A stretch of 64,000 nucleotides of DNA, taken from NCBI RefSeq assembly GCF_011170125.1, contig NZ_BLLN01000003.1:2129359-2193358 (forward strand), read 5' to 3'. A program made the translations under genes and the position numbers. The notes under the pieces are model-generated. The model did no database searches, had not been told where the DNA came from, and was given only the letters and a program-made list of their open reading frames with translations. This DNA is from Streptomyces diastaticus subsp. diastaticus. GTDB lineage: Bacteria; Actinomycetota; Actinomycetes; Streptomycetales; Streptomycetaceae. Below, in pieces: positions 51,919-61,275 of this stretch (the stretch's first letter is position 1; every line of letters begins with the position of its first letter).

Positions 51919-53895
51919 TCACGCACAGGACTCGCCCGCGTTGATCAGCTCCCAGCTCGTCGCCGCCGCCCACCGGCCGTGCTCCCGGGCGAGGGTGGCC
52001 GCGTGCTCACCGGACAGGTGCCGGCCGACCTCCGCCGCGGTGATGGCCATCCGGTCACGCAACAGCCCAGCCCGCGCCTGAAGCGCCGTCTCGATGCGCG
52101 CGGACAGGGCCGCCTCCTGCTCGGGCCGCTCGAGGTCGTACTGCTCGATGGCGCCGATCACGTCACCGAGGACCTCGTAGGCGGCGTCCTTCAGCACCAC
52201 CCGCGCCTGCCGGACGGCGTGCCTGGGTGAGCCGTCGAGGACCTTCTCCAGGCTCTTGAAGGTGTAGTCGAGGGCGAAGTGGCGGTCCACCCACCGCTGC
52301 GTCCACCCGCTGGCGACGCCGATGCGCCAGTCCCGGTAGCGGCAGGCGACACGGCCCATGAGCGGCTCCGGCTGCCCGGTCAGCCCGGCGGCACTCGCCT
52401 GCCGAGTGTAGGCGGCGCCGATCAGGCACTCCATGCTGACGAGCATGTAGCTGATCCCGGTGTGCAGCGGCCGACCGGTGGTGTGCGCGGCCACCCACGC
52501 CTCGTCGCGTACGCCGCGGACGATCTCGCGCGCCCCCAGGCCGGGCTGGGGGCCCAGCAGCAGATCGGTGCGCCCCTGGAAGGCGTGGGTGGCCTTCAGC
52601 TCGTCCAGACTCATGAGCGGGTCGAAGGTTATGTACGTGTATCGGGTGGGGACGCCGAGCGCGGACAGGGTCCGGATCGCCAGGGCGTTCTGCTCGGCGG
52701 TCGTCTCCTTGTTGAAGCGGGTCAGGATCGAGTCGACGCCCGACTCCACGCCGAACAGCATCCGCCGAAGGCCCAGGTCGACCAGGGTGCGCCACATGCG
52801 GGCCCGCTCTACGTGCCACGCCTCGTCCTGGTCGGTGCGCACCGTCTGGTCGATGCGGCAGCTGGACTCCCAGGTGAACCCGGCCGCGTGCAGGGTGCGA
52901 GCGAGCTCCAGGACCCGGCTGACGGCGTCGTCGCCCGCGCCGATGATCTCCTCGTCGACCAGGTAGAGGGTGCGGGAGATGTCGGGGTGGCGGTCGAAGA
53001 CCTGGCCCAGTTCGTCGAGGATCCACGGCAGCTTGCCGGGGGCGGCGCCGGCCCACAGGCCCTTGTGGCCGCGCGGGCAGAAGGAGCAGGTGTTGGTGCA
53101 GCCGCGGCTGGTCTCGAGCTGGGCCACACCGTGGTGGGCGAAGGTGGCCGGCAGCAGGTCGAGCTCGGGCAGGATGTCGCTGGCGGTGTCGCGGGCGACG
53201 GGCTTGGCGGTGCGGCGCCGGCCGATGGCCATGCCGCCGCCGCGGGCGGCACCGGTGTAGCCGATGCCGGGTATCTCCTGGCGCGGGATGTCGCCGTGCC
53301 AGTGGGCCAGGACACCCTCGATGGTGGCCTCGCCGCCGCCGCGGGCGACGAGCAGGTCGGGGTAGCGCTCCAGGAGCAGCCGTTCGTTGCGGGCGGTGAG
53401 GCTTCCGCCGGCCACCACCAGCGATGGGGTGGGCAGGGCGAAGGCAGCATCCAGGAGCTGGAGCATCAGGTCGTGCTGGCCGAACGTCGCCGAGATGCCG
53501 ACGATGTCCGGCGCCTGGGTGGTGAGCTGCTTGAGCAGGTCCTCCAGCGTGACGCCTAACTGCATGTCGAACAGGGTGACCGTGCCCATCAGCGTGGAGC
53601 GGGCCGCGCGGGCCACGTCGCTGATCCCCAGGGGGAAGCGCGGCAGCGGAAAGAACTCCGGGTGGTACAGGGCCATCAGGTGCACGTCCGGCCGGGTCAG
53701 CCGGTACACGGCGGTCTCGGTCAGCTCGGCGTGCGACAGCCAGGAATCCGGCGTGTCCAGCCGGACGTGCCCCTCGCTCCACCGCGGCCAGTGGCGGGAG
53801 GCGTGCTCGGCGCCGGAGAGGTCGGCCGCGACCCACCCGCCGCTCGGGCGTTCCAGGAGCAGCAGGCGCCGGTCCAGGGTGCCGCTCACCCTCAC
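51919..53895 (-). CDS. B12-binding-type radical SAM enzyme, N-terminus frameshifted
   Basis: 658 residues. A cobalamin-binding-like Rossmann domain near 100-210 (PDIVGISATFGQHDLMLQLL, VVAGGSL) without the usual His ligand, then the radical SAM motif CTNTCSFCPRG (CxxxCxxC) near 268, and a C-terminal domain of about 250 residues. A cluster B-type enzyme; methylation or C-C chemistry is possible. Upstream of 53895 the same frame still encodes sensible sequence (SPNHLRTRLEAYLDGAPGRV), and a start with MADTTTAALDRLARAV at 54070 lies in another frame. The two join if the G7 run at 53961-53967 were G6. The true gene is therefore probably 51919-54070. Confidence 0.8.
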   Translation of the reverse strand: MRVSGTLDRRLLLLERPSGGWVAADLSGAEHASRHWPRWSEGHVRLDTPDSWLSHAELTETAVYRLTRPDVHLMALYHPEFFPLPRFPLGISDVARAARSTLMGTVTLFDMQLGVTLEDLLKQLTTQAPDIVGISATFGQHDLMLQLLDAAFALPTPSLVVAGGSLTARNERLLLERYPDLLVARGGGEATIEGVLAHWHGDIPRQEIPGIGYTGAARGGGMAIGRRRTAKPVARDTASDILPELDLLPATFAHHGVAQLETSRGCTNTCSFCPRGHKGLWAGAAPGKLPWILDELGQVFDRHPDISRTLYLVDEEIIGAGDDAVSRVLELARTLHAAGFTWESSCRIDQTVRTDQDEAWHVERARMWRTLVDLGLRRMLFGVESGVDSILTRFNKETTAEQNALAIRTLSALGVPTRYTYITFDPLMSLDELKATHAFQGRTDLLLGPQPGLGAREIVRGVRDEAWVAAHTTGRPLHTGISYMLVSMECLIGAAYTRQASAAGLTGQPEPLMGRVACRYRDWRIGVASGWTQRWVDRHFALDYTFKSLEKVLDGSPRHAVRQARVVLKDAAYEVLGDVIGAIEQYDLERPEQEAALSARIETALQARAGLLRDRMAITAAEVGRHLSGEHAATLAREHGRWAAATSWELINAGESCA

Positions 53896-54155
53896 TCGCC
53901 CCGGCGCGCCGTCCAGGTATGCCTCCAGGCGGGTGCGCAGGTGGTTGGGCGAGGTGAGCAGGGGGGGCGAGGGCGGCCCTGTCGGTATCGGTCAGCGGGC
54001 GGCTGGCGGGGTGTGCCGTGGTGACGGCGCGGGCCAGTCGGTCCAGTGCCGCAGTGGTGGTGTCGGCCATGGGGAAGGTCCTTTTGGGTAGGGCCTGCCG
54101 TCCCCCGGGGTGTGCAGCGGTCCCCGGGGGAGGGCGGGCGGTATTCGGGATGCGG

Positions 54156-54824
54156 TCAGGTGGCGGTGGACGGCTCCGGCGCGGTGGTAGGGCAGGCGGC
54201 CTGGGCCTGGCACCAGGCGGCCAGGTCGGCCGGGGTGTCCAGCAGCCGGTCAGGTTCGGCTCGGGTGAGGTCCTCACAGCTCGCGTAGCCGTAGGCGACG
54301 GCGATCGCGGTCAGACCGGCGGCGTGGGCGTGCCGGACATCGCTGCCGGTGTCGCCGACGTACGCGGTCGCTCCCCACCGGGTGCGCAGGTCGCGGAGTT
54401 TGTCGGTCTTGCTGCCCGGCTCGTCGCGGGAGAGCAGGACTTGGGGCATCGCCTCCGGGGTGAGGGTGCGGGCGAGCAGGGTGCGGACGGTGGTGTGGTG
54501 GCTGCCGGTGACCACTGCGTACCCGGGCCCGGCGGCCAGGCTGGCCAGCGGGCCGGCCAACTCGGGGATGACGCCGTGCGGTTCGCCGGTGGTGGCCCGG
54601 GCGGTCAGCTCGGCGTGCCGCTTCCAGAACCGCTCGGCGATCTCGAAGTCGATCCAGCGGGTCAACGAAGCGCTTAGCACGCCCTGGTAGACGACCGGCA
54701 GGTCGGCGGGCCCGGCCAGGTCAGGCAGCGCCCACAGCTCCATCTCCTCGCGGACGTCCTGATAGCAGCGCCAGGCCCGGGCGCGGGAGTCGTGCAGGAC
54801 ACCGTCGAAGTCGAACACCAGCAT
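54156..54824 (-). CDS. HAD-superfamily phosphatase
   Basis: 222 residues. HAD motifs in order: DFDGVLHDSRARAW at the N-terminus, VVTGSHHTT near 118, a Lys in EPGSKTDKLRDLR near 150, and GDTGSDVRHAHAAG near 170. A phosphoglycolate-phosphatase-like enzyme with a helical cap; substrate probably a phosphorylated metabolite of the neighbouring phosphoribosyltransferase. ATG at 54824 overlaps the upstream stop (TGATG). Confidence 0.88.
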   Translation of the reverse strand: MLVFDFDGVLHDSRARAWRCYQDVREEMELWALPDLAGPADLPVVYQGVLSASLTRWIDFEIAERFWKRHAELTARATTGEPHGVIPELAGPLASLAAGPGYAVVTGSHHTTVRTLLARTLTPEAMPQVLLSRDEPGSKTDKLRDLRTRWGATAYVGDTGSDVRHAHAAGLTAIAVAYGYASCEDLTRAEPDRLLDTPADLAAWCQAQAACPTTAPEPSTAT

Positions 54825-56782
54825 CAGCTCACCTCGCCCAGCGTCACGACCGGTACACCGCACCAGGTCAGTAGTTTGGGGCGGGGCAGCAGCCGGGCGA
54901 GGTCCTCCAGCGCGGCCCGGTCCCGGTCCCAGGCCGACGGCGCCTTGAGCGGGGCGAGCAGCAGCACGTCGCCTTCGCGCACGGCCTCGGCGCGGCCCTC
55001 GGCCCAGCGGGCGACAGCCTTCTGCGCCATCTGCGTCTCCTCGCCCGTCGGGCCGGGGCCGATCGGGCGGGCGGCGGTGCCGCCGAACGGTAGCCGGGGC
55101 TGCACCAGAGCCCCGGGCGGCTCCTGCCACCGGTGCACGACGCCAGGCATGGCCGTCTCCGGACCGCCGACCAGGTCACTCAGGACGCGCTGCACGGCCT
55201 CAGCCGCCTTCGACATGCCGCGCTGAAGCCGGTACGCCTCCACGGCGGTCTCGGCCGCCCGCTGCGGGTTGTAGGTGCGCGGCAGCTGCGCGCCCCGCGC
55301 CGTCCCATAGCACAGCAGCGCAACAGCGAGCGGCGCATACCAAGTCCTGCTGCCGGGAAGACGGCGGGCGAGACGGTCGGCGACGGTGTCCAGGCTGCTG
55401 CCAAACGCGACGCAGAGCGCGGCCAGATCGAGCAGCGGGGTGAGCAGCTCGTTGTCGCGACGGTAGGCGTGGGCGAGGTGCCCGGTCTTGCGCAGGCGTC
55501 CGGCGTCGTCGAGGAACCACTTCTCCGCCTCGCACCGGTTGTCCGGCAGCGCCGGGGCCAGCGCGGACAGCAGCTGCAGCATCCGCGCGGCGGCCGACGC
55601 CGCCACCGCGGTGTCCGTTCCGGTCAGGGCCCCGGCCACCGCCTGCAGAACTGCGGGCATGGGCCCGCCGGGGGCCGCGGATTCCACCGGGAGCTGCCGG
55701 GCACGGGCCAGGACGTAGTCCATCGCCTCCTCCAGTCGTTCGGGCGGCGGCTGGGGGCCGAGGCGAGCGGCGGGGGCGAGGCTCTCACTGACCACCAGCG
55801 CGGGCGTCACGGCGAGTGTGGCCGGGACCACGGGGCTGCGTACCGAGGCGGCCGCGGCCCGGGCGGCGTCGCCGAAGATCCCGGGCGGCACCCATCCGGC
55901 GACCGCGTGCCGAAGGCCTCCAGAGGTGGTCAGCCGGACGGTGGCCCGGGCCGGGGAACGACGCCGCACGCCCGGCCACGGCGTCAGGGCGGAGTTCTCC
56001 CGCCCGGGCACGAGACCCTCCACTACCGGCGCCGGCCCGGCATCCTGCCAATCTGCGTGCGCGTCCAGGTAGGCGGACAGGGCGTCCGGTTGAAGGCGGC
56101 GAGTGGACTGCCACCGCTCGCGCGGCAGCACGGTGACCGCGACCCCCTCCTGACGCAGTCCCTGCACGTCGGCGGGGTCGAAGACGGGCACCAGTACCTC
56201 GCCGCCGGCCGGTCCCGGCACGCTCTGGGCGAGGCTGAGCAGGGTGCGGCCGGTCAGCGGCGGGTCGTCCACGAGCAGCACCCGCCGCTCCCGGACGTCC
56301 AGGTCCTCGCCGGGCCGCACGCTCGTCACCCGCACATCCAGGCCCGCGGCTTCCAGCCGGGCGGCTATCAGCGGCGCCAGATACGCCCCGCCGGTGCGCA
56401 CCCCTGCGACCAGAACCGGCCCGGCGTCCCGCCGGGCTCCCAGCCATGCTTCGGCCAGGGCGAGGGCGTCTGGGCACTCCACGCCTTGGACGGCCAGGGA
56501 CGCCGGCAGGCGCACGAGGGAAGCGTCCCTAGTCAGCCGGTCGGGGATGCGGTAGAACTCGGGCGTGATGAGGGCGGTCTCGCCAGCCGCGAGCCGCCGG
56601 GCGGCGCGCAACGTCGTCTCCCGCAGCACCCGGGCCCCCGGCGTGGCGGTGTCGCAGCAGCGGATCCATAGCGCGGCCAGCGACTCGTAGCAGCGCAGCG
56701 CCTCCATCGGCTGCCCCGCCCGGGCCTCAAGGGACCGGGTGAGGTGGGCAATGGTCAGCGGCCGGATGACCCCGCTGGTCAT
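54824..56782 (-). CDS. large phosphoribosyltransferase-domain protein
   Basis: 652 residues. The PRTase domain is near 60-215: VLVAGVRTGGAYLAPLIAARLEAAGL and the PRPP-binding loop RVLLVDDPPLTGRTLLSL. The remaining 430 residues are not recognised; they contain a helical part (KWFLDDAGRLRKTGHLAHAY, YNPQRAAETAVEAYRLQRG) and a final segment REGDVLLLAPLKAPSAWDRD. Much longer than salvage PRTases (about 180-240 residues), so it probably has a second activity. Between a methyltransferase and a HAD phosphatase with overlaps on both sides (ATGA and TGATG), it may be the central enzyme of a nucleoside-like pathway. Confidence 0.75.
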   Translation of the reverse strand: MTSGVIRPLTIAHLTRSLEARAGQPMEALRCYESLAALWIRCCDTATPGARVLRETTLRAARRLAAGETALITPEFYRIPDRLTRDASLVRLPASLAVQGVECPDALALAEAWLGARRDAGPVLVAGVRTGGAYLAPLIAARLEAAGLDVRVTSVRPGEDLDVRERRVLLVDDPPLTGRTLLSLAQSVPGPAGGEVLVPVFDPADVQGLRQEGVAVTVLPRERWQSTRRLQPDALSAYLDAHADWQDAGPAPVVEGLVPGRENSALTPWPGVRRRSPARATVRLTTSGGLRHAVAGWVPPGIFGDAARAAAASVRSPVVPATLAVTPALVVSESLAPAARLGPQPPPERLEEAMDYVLARARQLPVESAAPGGPMPAVLQAVAGALTGTDTAVAASAAARMLQLLSALAPALPDNRCEAEKWFLDDAGRLRKTGHLAHAYRRDNELLTPLLDLAALCVAFGSSLDTVADRLARRLPGSRTWYAPLAVALLCYGTARGAQLPRTYNPQRAAETAVEAYRLQRGMSKAAEAVQRVLSDLVGGPETAMPGVVHRWQEPPGALVQPRLPFGGTAARPIGPGPTGEETQMAQKAVARWAEGRAEAVREGDVLLLAPLKAPSAWDRDRAALEDLARLLPRPKLLTWCGVPVVTLGEVS

Positions 56783-57573
56783 GCGGTGGCCTCGCGGCGC
56801 GCCACGGCGTGCACCAGGCGGCCCAGCTCCCGGTACGGGCTGCGCCTGGAGGCGGCCCATTCGGTCTCGAACGCCGCCTGGTACTCCTCCTCAGTGGGCT
56901 TCCAGTCGGTGCGGTGGTCGTGGAAGATCCGCACGCCCTGCCACGGCAGGGGGGTGAGTCCGTTCGCGCGGGCGAGGCTGTCCAGGTGGTCGGGGGTGTC
57001 GCCGCGGGTGGTGATGCCGAGGTTGCCGACGCTGGCTGCCTGCCCGCTCTCGATCTGCGCCCGGGCCGACGCGTAGTCGCCGGACAGCGCCTCGCGCACG
57101 CCCACGGCGAGCCGGTTCTTCGTCAGGACGCTGAGGATGCCGCCGTCGGCGACGAGCCGGGCGAGGTGGGCGACGGGGGCGACGGAGTCGGCCAGGTACA
57201 TCACGACGCCGTGGCACACGACCGCGTCGAACGCGGCGTCGTCGAACGGCAGTGTGTAGATGTCGCCCTCGCTCAGGGTCACTCGCTCGGCGATCTCGGG
57301 GACGATGGCGACCCGCTTGGCGGCGGCCTCGAGCATGCCGGGCGACTTCTCCACGCCGGACACGTGGTGTCCGGCGGCCGCGAGACGCAGCACCATCTCC
57401 CCATCGCCGCATCCGACGTCCAGGACGCGGGCAGACCGCTCACCGAGCTCGGCCAGGACGCGGCGTGCGGTGATGTCGTGGCGCAGACGGCCACGGCCGC
57501 CGCCGGAGTACGCGGCGTAACCGGAACCGACGGTCGCGAAGTCCGGGGCGGTGGAGGAAGAAGCAGCGGTCAT
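56779..57573 (-). CDS. class I SAM-dependent methyltransferase
   Basis: 264 residues. Motif I ARVLDVGCGDGEMVLRLAAAG near residue 50, VSGVEKSPGML, then AFDAVVCHGVVMYLAD and LVADGGILSVL, typical of methyltransferase-11 enzymes like CmoM/tRNA- or small-molecule-methylating types. ATG at 57573 overlaps the stop of the upstream CxxC protein; its own stop overlaps the PRTase gene. Substrate unknown. Confidence 0.85.
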   Translation of the reverse strand: MTAASSSTAPDFATVGSGYAAYSGGGRGRLRHDITARRVLAELGERSARVLDVGCGDGEMVLRLAAAGHHVSGVEKSPGMLEAAAKRVAIVPEIAERVTLSEGDIYTLPFDDAAFDAVVCHGVVMYLADSVAPVAHLARLVADGGILSVLTKNRLAVGVREALSGDYASARAQIESGQAASVGNLGITTRGDTPDHLDSLARANGLTPLPWQGVRIFHDHRTDWKPTEEEYQAAFETEWAASRRSPYRELGRLVHAVARREATA

Positions 57574-58037
57574 GAGGTGAACTCCTTGTTGAGAGTGGGC
57601 CAGTGTTCGACGAGAAAGCGGAACGAGGGGTAACGGCCTCCGGCGGACAAGGCCTCTCCGGCTGCTCCGGAAGGGGCGAAGGTGCCGGTGCGAATGGCCT
57701 GGCGGATACGGACCAGGCGCGGGATCCGGGCGGCCAGCTGCGGCACCCGGGCCCGGGCATCCGCGGCCGGCAACCATGCAGTCAGCTGGTGCCGGCGCAT
57801 CTCCTCCCACACCACGACGTCCGCGGTCCCGCTGTCCAGGCGTACAGCGAGGAAGTGCGGCACCGCGGTCGTCCCCGGCGACGGGCCGCGGTGGCCGAGG
57901 GTGGTGACGGCGCCGGGGTAGCCGGTGCGCAGGGCGGTGAGGTGCTCGGCGAACACGGCGCTGAGGTTGCAGGCCAGGCATCCGCACACCGACCGGACGC
58001 CGGTGAGGTCGTCGACCGTGAAGATCCGTTCAGCCAC
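57570..58037 (-). CDS. conserved hypothetical protein with CxCxxC motif
   Basis: 155 residues. A Cys cluster CGCLACNLS near residue 19 could bind a metal or be redox active; the rest is mixed alpha/beta with a conserved-looking HWPTLNKEFTS end and VVVWEEMRRHQLTAWLP. No family recognised. Its ATG lies 8 bases inside the end of the SAH-hydrolase-like gene and its stop overlaps the methyltransferase start, so it is part of the operon and probably works with them. Confidence 0.75.
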   Translation of the reverse strand: MAERIFTVDDLTGVRSVCGCLACNLSAVFAEHLTALRTGYPGAVTTLGHRGPSPGTTAVPHFLAVRLDSGTADVVVWEEMRRHQLTAWLPAADARARVPQLAARIPRLVRIRQAIRTGTFAPSGAAGEALSAGGRYPSFRFLVEHWPTLNKEFTS

Positions 58038-59535
58038 GTCCGCCGCCGGCGGCCGGGCCGTAGAGGCGGTAGTAGTCGTCGACGATGCCCGCCTCGGCGA
58101 GGATCAGGTTGGTCGCGGCGACGTTGTGCCCGGGGCGCAGCCGCTCGTCGGCGCAGGCCAGGGCCACGGCGCCGACCGCGAGCCCGGCCAGGACCAGGTC
58201 GACGTAGCGGTTGGATAGGGACTCGGCGTAGTGGAAGTTGATCGGCATGCCGTGCCCGAGGACGACGATCTCGGGGCCGCCGGCGAGCTGGTAGCCGGTT
58301 CCGAGCACGCCCCGGTCCGTCACCGCGGTGCTCGCGGCGCGCAGCTCGTCCAGATCGAACTCGAAGTTCCGGCTGGTGGTGCTGACCAGGAAGGAGCGCT
58401 CCGGCAGGAGCCGGGCCTCGCGCGCGCCGAAGCTGCGGCTGCCGACGCAGCCGATGACCAGCCGCGGCTGGTGCGTGCGCACCAGCTGCTCCAGCGACCT
58501 GCCGGTGAGAAATCCTTCCTCGTGCGCGGCGACCAGGCGGGTGATGTCGGAGTCGAACACCGCGACCCGCATCCGCCGCATCTCCAGGACGCGGGCGACC
58601 TCGTGCCCGATCCGGCCGAAGCCGAGTACGAGCGCGGCCTGACCCTCCAGCTTCTCGTCCGGCAGCAGCCGCAGGGTGTTGCGGACGGCCGCGTCGGCGA
58701 TGCCGTACGACTCGATCATGGACTTCATGTCGCTTTCGGCCACGCTGAACAGCGGCAGCGGCAGGTCGAGCCCTTCCACCCTGCGAATACCGGAGGTGGT
58801 CTGCTCCACCAGCCCGACGAAGTGGTCCGCCTGGCCGGGCAGTTCGCGAAGGACGGTGGGCATCACGTAGCCGCCGTCGTCCATGACCACGGTGCGCTTG
58901 CCTGCGGCCGCGACCCGGGCGGTGTGGTCCTCGATCCCCGCCCGCAGGTCCCGGTATCGCCAAACGGCGATGCCGTGCCGCTGCACCAGGTGCGCGTCCA
59001 CCCGGTGGGTGTGCGCGTAGGGGTACTCCTTGTCGATCACGGTCATGTGCCCCGGGTCCACGCCGAGGGCGAGCAGACTGTCGACCAGCACGACAAAGTC
59101 GCGCATGTGGTGGATCGTCAGCAGCACACCGACGCCGGAGAGCGGCTTGTCGGCCCACCGGTTGGCCAGGTGACTCGTCAGCGGCAGCTCGGACACGGCA
59201 GCGGCGATCTCGGTGGCGGTGAACGGCAGATGGCGTACGGCCGTGAAGTACGCCTCAGCCGCGGCCGGGGTGCCCTGTTCGAACGTCGCCACGATCCGGT
59301 GGGTGTGCGCGGCGGCCGCGGCCGGGTCCGCCGGGGCGGCCAGCGTCAGCCGACCGCGGCCGCCGTCGGCGAGCGTGCACTGCCACGATGCTGAGGTCTC
59401 GTCCCAGTCCATGCTCTGCACGCCGGGAGTGAGAGCGAGGCGGGCGGCGAGTTCACCGGCCAGATGCCGGGCCTCGTCCTGAGTACCGATGATATCGACC
59501 GCGTGGACGAGCGGCGGTTTCACGGATGTGGGCAT
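58030..59535 (-). CDS. S-adenosylhomocysteine hydrolase-like NAD-binding protein
   Basis: 501 residues. Distant relative of adenosylhomocysteinase: VVMDDGGYVMPTV near residue 215 corresponds to the DDGG segment, VVEQTTSGIRRVEGL-like LVEQTTSGIRRVEG to ETTTG, and the NAD site is LVLGFGRIGHEVARVL near 300. The substrate-domain signature NCNIFSTQDHAAA of true SAHH is absent and 100 extra residues precede the fold, so it probably acts on another nucleoside or amino-acid thioether or ketone. Its place in a methyltransferase- and radical-SAM-rich operon would fit SAH handling. Confidence 0.75.
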   Translation of the reverse strand: MPTSVKPPLVHAVDIIGTQDEARHLAGELAARLALTPGVQSMDWDETSASWQCTLADGGRGRLTLAAPADPAAAAAHTHRIVATFEQGTPAAAEAYFTAVRHLPFTATEIAAAVSELPLTSHLANRWADKPLSGVGVLLTIHHMRDFVVLVDSLLALGVDPGHMTVIDKEYPYAHTHRVDAHLVQRHGIAVWRYRDLRAGIEDHTARVAAAGKRTVVMDDGGYVMPTVLRELPGQADHFVGLVEQTTSGIRRVEGLDLPLPLFSVAESDMKSMIESYGIADAAVRNTLRLLPDEKLEGQAALVLGFGRIGHEVARVLEMRRMRVAVFDSDITRLVAAHEEGFLTGRSLEQLVRTHQPRLVIGCVGSRSFGAREARLLPERSFLVSTTSRNFEFDLDELRAASTAVTDRGVLGTGYQLAGGPEIVVLGHGMPINFHYAESLSNRYVDLVLAGLAVGAVALACADERLRPGHNVAATNLILAEAGIVDDYYRLYGPAAGGGRG

Positions 59536-59572
59536 GGACGCCCTCCTGTCAGGGGTAGGGGATGCCCGGGGC

Positions 59573-60444
59573 TCAACGCTCGCCGGGAAGGGTGTAGGTG
59601 TGGCAGCGGCCGGTGACGCGCATGCCGCTAGCGGTGAAGTCGGCCGGGTCCTGCCGCGTCACCGCGCGCACCGTCGCGACCTGTCGTTCGGCGGCCAGGG
59701 TGTGCGCTTGGGCGATGAGCCGCCTGCGGACCTCCGTATCGGCGGCCCACACCTCGGCCACCAGCAGCTCACTGCCGGTGGTGTTTCGCTGGACCAGGGC
59801 CAGCAGCAGCGACCCGGTCGGCGGGTCGAGCAGCAGCGTCTCGGCGCTGAAGCGTGCGTCGTCCCGCCACCGCGGCAGCGTCGACGCGGCGAACGACGAC
59901 TCCAGACTGGCGAAACGGCGGCCGGCCGCGGCGACGTACGCCTCCAGCCCGGTGATGCCGACTGCGGTGACGGTGCCGGGCCCTTCGGCGGACGGGGTGC
60001 CGTGCAACACCGTGATGGGGCGCAGCACCTCCCATCCGGACCTGGTGAAGAACATGCCAGCGCCGTCCCGGTCCACGGGCACGTCCGTGGTCACCAGCGG
60101 CCACTGCACTGCGTCCACCACCGTCTGCAGGAGCCTCAGACCGAGATCTGCTCGGCGCGCCGACGGCTTCACGACCGGACCCCACAGCCGCGCCCTCGCC
60201 TCACCGGGCTCCGGGCGCCGCACCGCACACCAGCCGGCCAGGTCCTGCCCGTTGCGGGCCACCGCGAGGACAGGCGGCACGCGGTCAGCGCGTTCGTCAG
60301 CCGCGAGCGCACCAGGGAGGCGCTGACAGGCCGGTCGTCGCTGTACCCGCTAATGCAACGCTGAGCCAAAACCGCCAGCTCCTCACACACATCGCCATCG
60401 AGGTTCGAGAGCAGGTCGATCTGCACGGGAGGGGGGTCACTCAT
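59573..60444 (-). pseudogene. GNAT-like acetyltransferase, frameshifted
   Basis: The N-terminal part from ATG 60444 (VCEELAVLAQRCISGYSDDR) and the main part (VPPVLAVARNGQDLAGWCAV through VTGRCHTYTLPGER, ending 59573) are in different frames. Sensible sequence switches near 60305-60285, where the second frame reads ALAADERADRVPPV. One base gained or two lost there would join them into a protein of about 285 residues with two GNAT-like halves. If translated as is, an ATG at 60280 could start the C-terminal 235 residues. Role unknown. Confidence 0.65.
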
Positions 60445-60471
60445 GCCACGGTCCTTCCTGCGAGGTGGACA

Positions 60472-61221
60472 TCACTCACGCCGCTCACGCCGCGCGGGGT
60501 TATCGGGTGGTTCAGGATGTCGGTGAGGGTGTCCCGGCCAGGCGTCCCCTTCCGTCGGTCGACTGATCTGAGCGGACAGCGCACTGGTAGCGCCGGGCAT
60601 GACCATCAGCTGGCGACGGGCGAGGCCCACAGCGCGGTGGACGCGGTGCGGAGCGTTCTTGATCTCACTGGCTTCCGGCAGCCTCGGGTCCCCGGCGGCG
60701 CCGGGGACCGGGTAGGAGTTGTTGTCGCCGGCGATGAGCGCGGGCAGGGTGACGCTCTTGCCGTTGGGCGTGGTCACCTTCTTGTCTGTCCAGGTGGTCA
60801 GCCATTCGGCTTCCAGCATGCGCTGGGTGAGGCTGGCGTAGTTGAGGTGGTAGGACACTGCGAGGAAGGGGAGGGCGTCGGGGCCGGCTTCCTCGTAGCG
60901 GAGGGTGAGGGCGGTGGGGGGGGGCAGTACGTACTGGGGGCCCCGGCTCTCTGCCCAGTCGCGGATGACGGAGAACCGGCGGGGGTTGATGAACAGGGCG
61001 GTGCAGGAGTCGCCGCCGAGTTCGCCGTGCATGCCGAGCATGCGGGCCTGTGCGTGGAAGATGGTGCGGCCGCTCGCGTCGGCCTTCCAGAGTTCCTGCC
61101 GGTAGACGAGGTCGGGATTGAGCGACTTGAGCAGTTCGTCACCGGCCTGTCGCCGGGCCGGGTCGTTCTTGCCGTTGTTCTCGAAATTCCAGCTGATCAC
61201 GGTCAAGTGGTCGGTGCTCAC
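60472..61221 (-). CDS. endonuclease/exonuclease/phosphatase-fold protein
   Basis: 249 residues from GTG 61221. VISWNFENNGKNDPARR at the N-terminus, YRQELWKAD, SYHLNYASLTQR, and active-site ALIAGDNNSYPVP near 155 match actinobacterial members of this family. The last 60 residues (after HRVHRAVGLA) are Pro/His/Arg-rich and lack the SDH/TDH motif that completes the active site, so the C-terminus may be frameshifted or lost. Situated between the acyl-CoA dehydrogenase and GNAT genes on the same strand. Confidence 0.75.
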   Translation of the reverse strand: MSTDHLTVISWNFENNGKNDPARRQAGDELLKSLNPDLVYRQELWKADASGRTIFHAQARMLGMHGELGGDSCTALFINPRRFSVIRDWAESRGPQYVLPPPTALTLRYEEAGPDALPFLAVSYHLNYASLTQRMLEAEWLTTWTDKKVTTPNGKSVTLPALIAGDNNSYPVPGAAGDPRLPEASEIKNAPHRVHRAVGLARRQLMVMPGATSALSAQISRPTEGDAWPGHPHRHPEPPDNPARRERRE

Positions 61222-61275
61222 TTGTGGGTCGTCCCTTCGATCGGGTTGCTGAGGTCTTGGACACGGACGCATTGG

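Noticed and set aside
53968..54277. Long minus-strand frame running from 54277 across the radical SAM gene as a separate protein
   Set aside because: Only its first part (from MADTTT at 54070) looks like protein; the rest is Arg/Pro/Gly-rich out-of-frame translation of the radical SAM gene.
51919..59535. Ter-type stress cluster with PRTase and HAD genes
   Set aside because: No TerD-like, TRSP or other Ter-associated proteins are present nearby; the resemblance is limited to PRTase plus HAD.
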